Positions 63,574 to 64,000 of a stretch of DNA of 64,000 bases are shown here, one piece after another. Each line of letters opens with the position of its first letter. Position 1 is the stretch's first letter. Source of the DNA: Paralithodes platypus (Eukaryota; Arthropoda; Malacostraca; Decapoda; Lithodidae); NCBI GenBank assembly GCA_032716605.1, contig CM064580.1, positions 39,248,638-39,312,637 on the forward strand, read 5' to 3'. The notes below the pieces were generated by a model. The model did not search any database, had not been told where the DNA came from, and was given only the letters and a program-made list of their open reading frames with translations. Both the position numbers and the translations under genes were made by a program.

Positions 63574-64000
63574 TCTTACAGTTTCTTACCGTTTTCTTAC
63601 AGTAGATCCTCTGGAAAAAGGCAAACTATGCCTGTGTATCCAGCTCAGTACCAGTACTTGCACTGCTGCGGTCGTTCACGGTGTTGGCGGCGGCGGTAGC
63701 ATAACGCAACATTTTTACTATTCTGTATTTTTGTTTTATAATCAAACTTCAAATCTTGTCTTCCCCATGCTTTATCAAGATTACTTTCAAACTCCCTTAT
63801 TGATTCGGAATCGACTACATACTGGGGCAGTGCGTTCCACTCATTTACCACTCTATCACAAAATGAGTTTCTTTGCCTTCTCAAGCCTATTTCTTTCTTT
63901 GTAAAATTTTCTTAGTGTGTCCTCTCGTTCTTGTTTCCCTCCCCGCATCAAGAAGATACCTTCACACACATCCTCATCGTACTTTCCTGACACTATCTTA
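63574..64000 (-). pseudogene. CR1-like LINE 3' fragment, runs off the window
   Basis: Fourth copy of the 20114 family. The minus strand encodes NSFCDRVVNEWNALPQYVV, SIREFESNLDKAWGRQDLK and the Ala/Asn-rich end TVNDR. The tail is a three-unit repeat (TTTCTTACA, GTTTCTTACC, GTTTTCTTACA in this orientation). Single-base indels near 63703 and 63870 shift the frame. The 5' side continues beyond 64000. Confidence 0.85.

Overview
The window is eukaryotic, intron-bearing and very repeat-rich. It is most likely from an arthropod and plausibly a decapod crustacean. Short interstitial arrays of the arthropod telomere motif (TTAGG/CCTAA)n recur at about 14460, 17080, 23880 and 26315. The palindrome TAGGCCTA is extremely frequent. 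Several non-LTR retrotransposon clades, tRNA-derived SINEs, foldback MITEs and a piggyBac element are layered on one another. The taxonomic statement is inference. A run of exactly 100 N (47140-47239) marks an assembly gap.

Only one host protein gene is supported with confidence: three consecutive exons of a charged coiled-coil protein on the + strand (24405-24528, 28612-28722, 32046-32168 with stop), in compatible phases and with canonical splice sites. Its 4.1-kb intron holds a Tigger/pogo-like MITE (24942-26122) and a palindromic MITE (26157-28271). The MITE is itself split by a LINE with a 14-bp target-site duplication (TSD). A THAP zinc-finger fragment (8568-8801) may be another host or transposon-derived exon.

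Layout: 0-5 kb, a 2.46-kb DNA transposon with iteron-bearing inverted ends (990-3446) that has captured a LINE fragment, a Helitron-like 3' end and a LINE 3' tail. 5-9.5 kb, MITEs, a six-copy 89-bp tandem repeat and THAP. 9.5-13.4 kb, two truncated LINEs and a small retro-insertion. 13.4-20.1 kb, a mosaic of MITEs in which TAGGC(C)TA units appear to have been inserted at TA sites. 20.1-21.6 kb, a CR1-like LINE with an open RT frame. 22-24.3 kb, nested MITEs. 24.4-32.2 kb, the host gene. 32.6-41.9 kb, a near full-length I-like LINE (element X: gag, endonuclease/RT/RNase H) interrupted by a second LINE. 41.9-47.0 kb, a related element Y, hit by a jockey-like LINE. 47.6-50.05 kb, a longer jockey-like copy. 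50.07-57.2 kb, an RTE-like LINE split at TTAA by a 5.7-kb piggyBac element with a full-length 959-aa transposase. 57.7-60.6 kb, a second RTE copy that gives the uninterrupted reference for that insertion site. 60.6-64 kb, small repeats, a SINE and a fourth copy of the CR1-like family.

Nothing here forms an operon-like functional system. The coherent story is one of nested insertions whose order can be read from target-site duplications and in-window paralogues. The most unusual signals are the precise TAGGC(C)TA insertions and the complete piggyBac with its long Ala/Pro-Lys/Gly amino-terminal extension.
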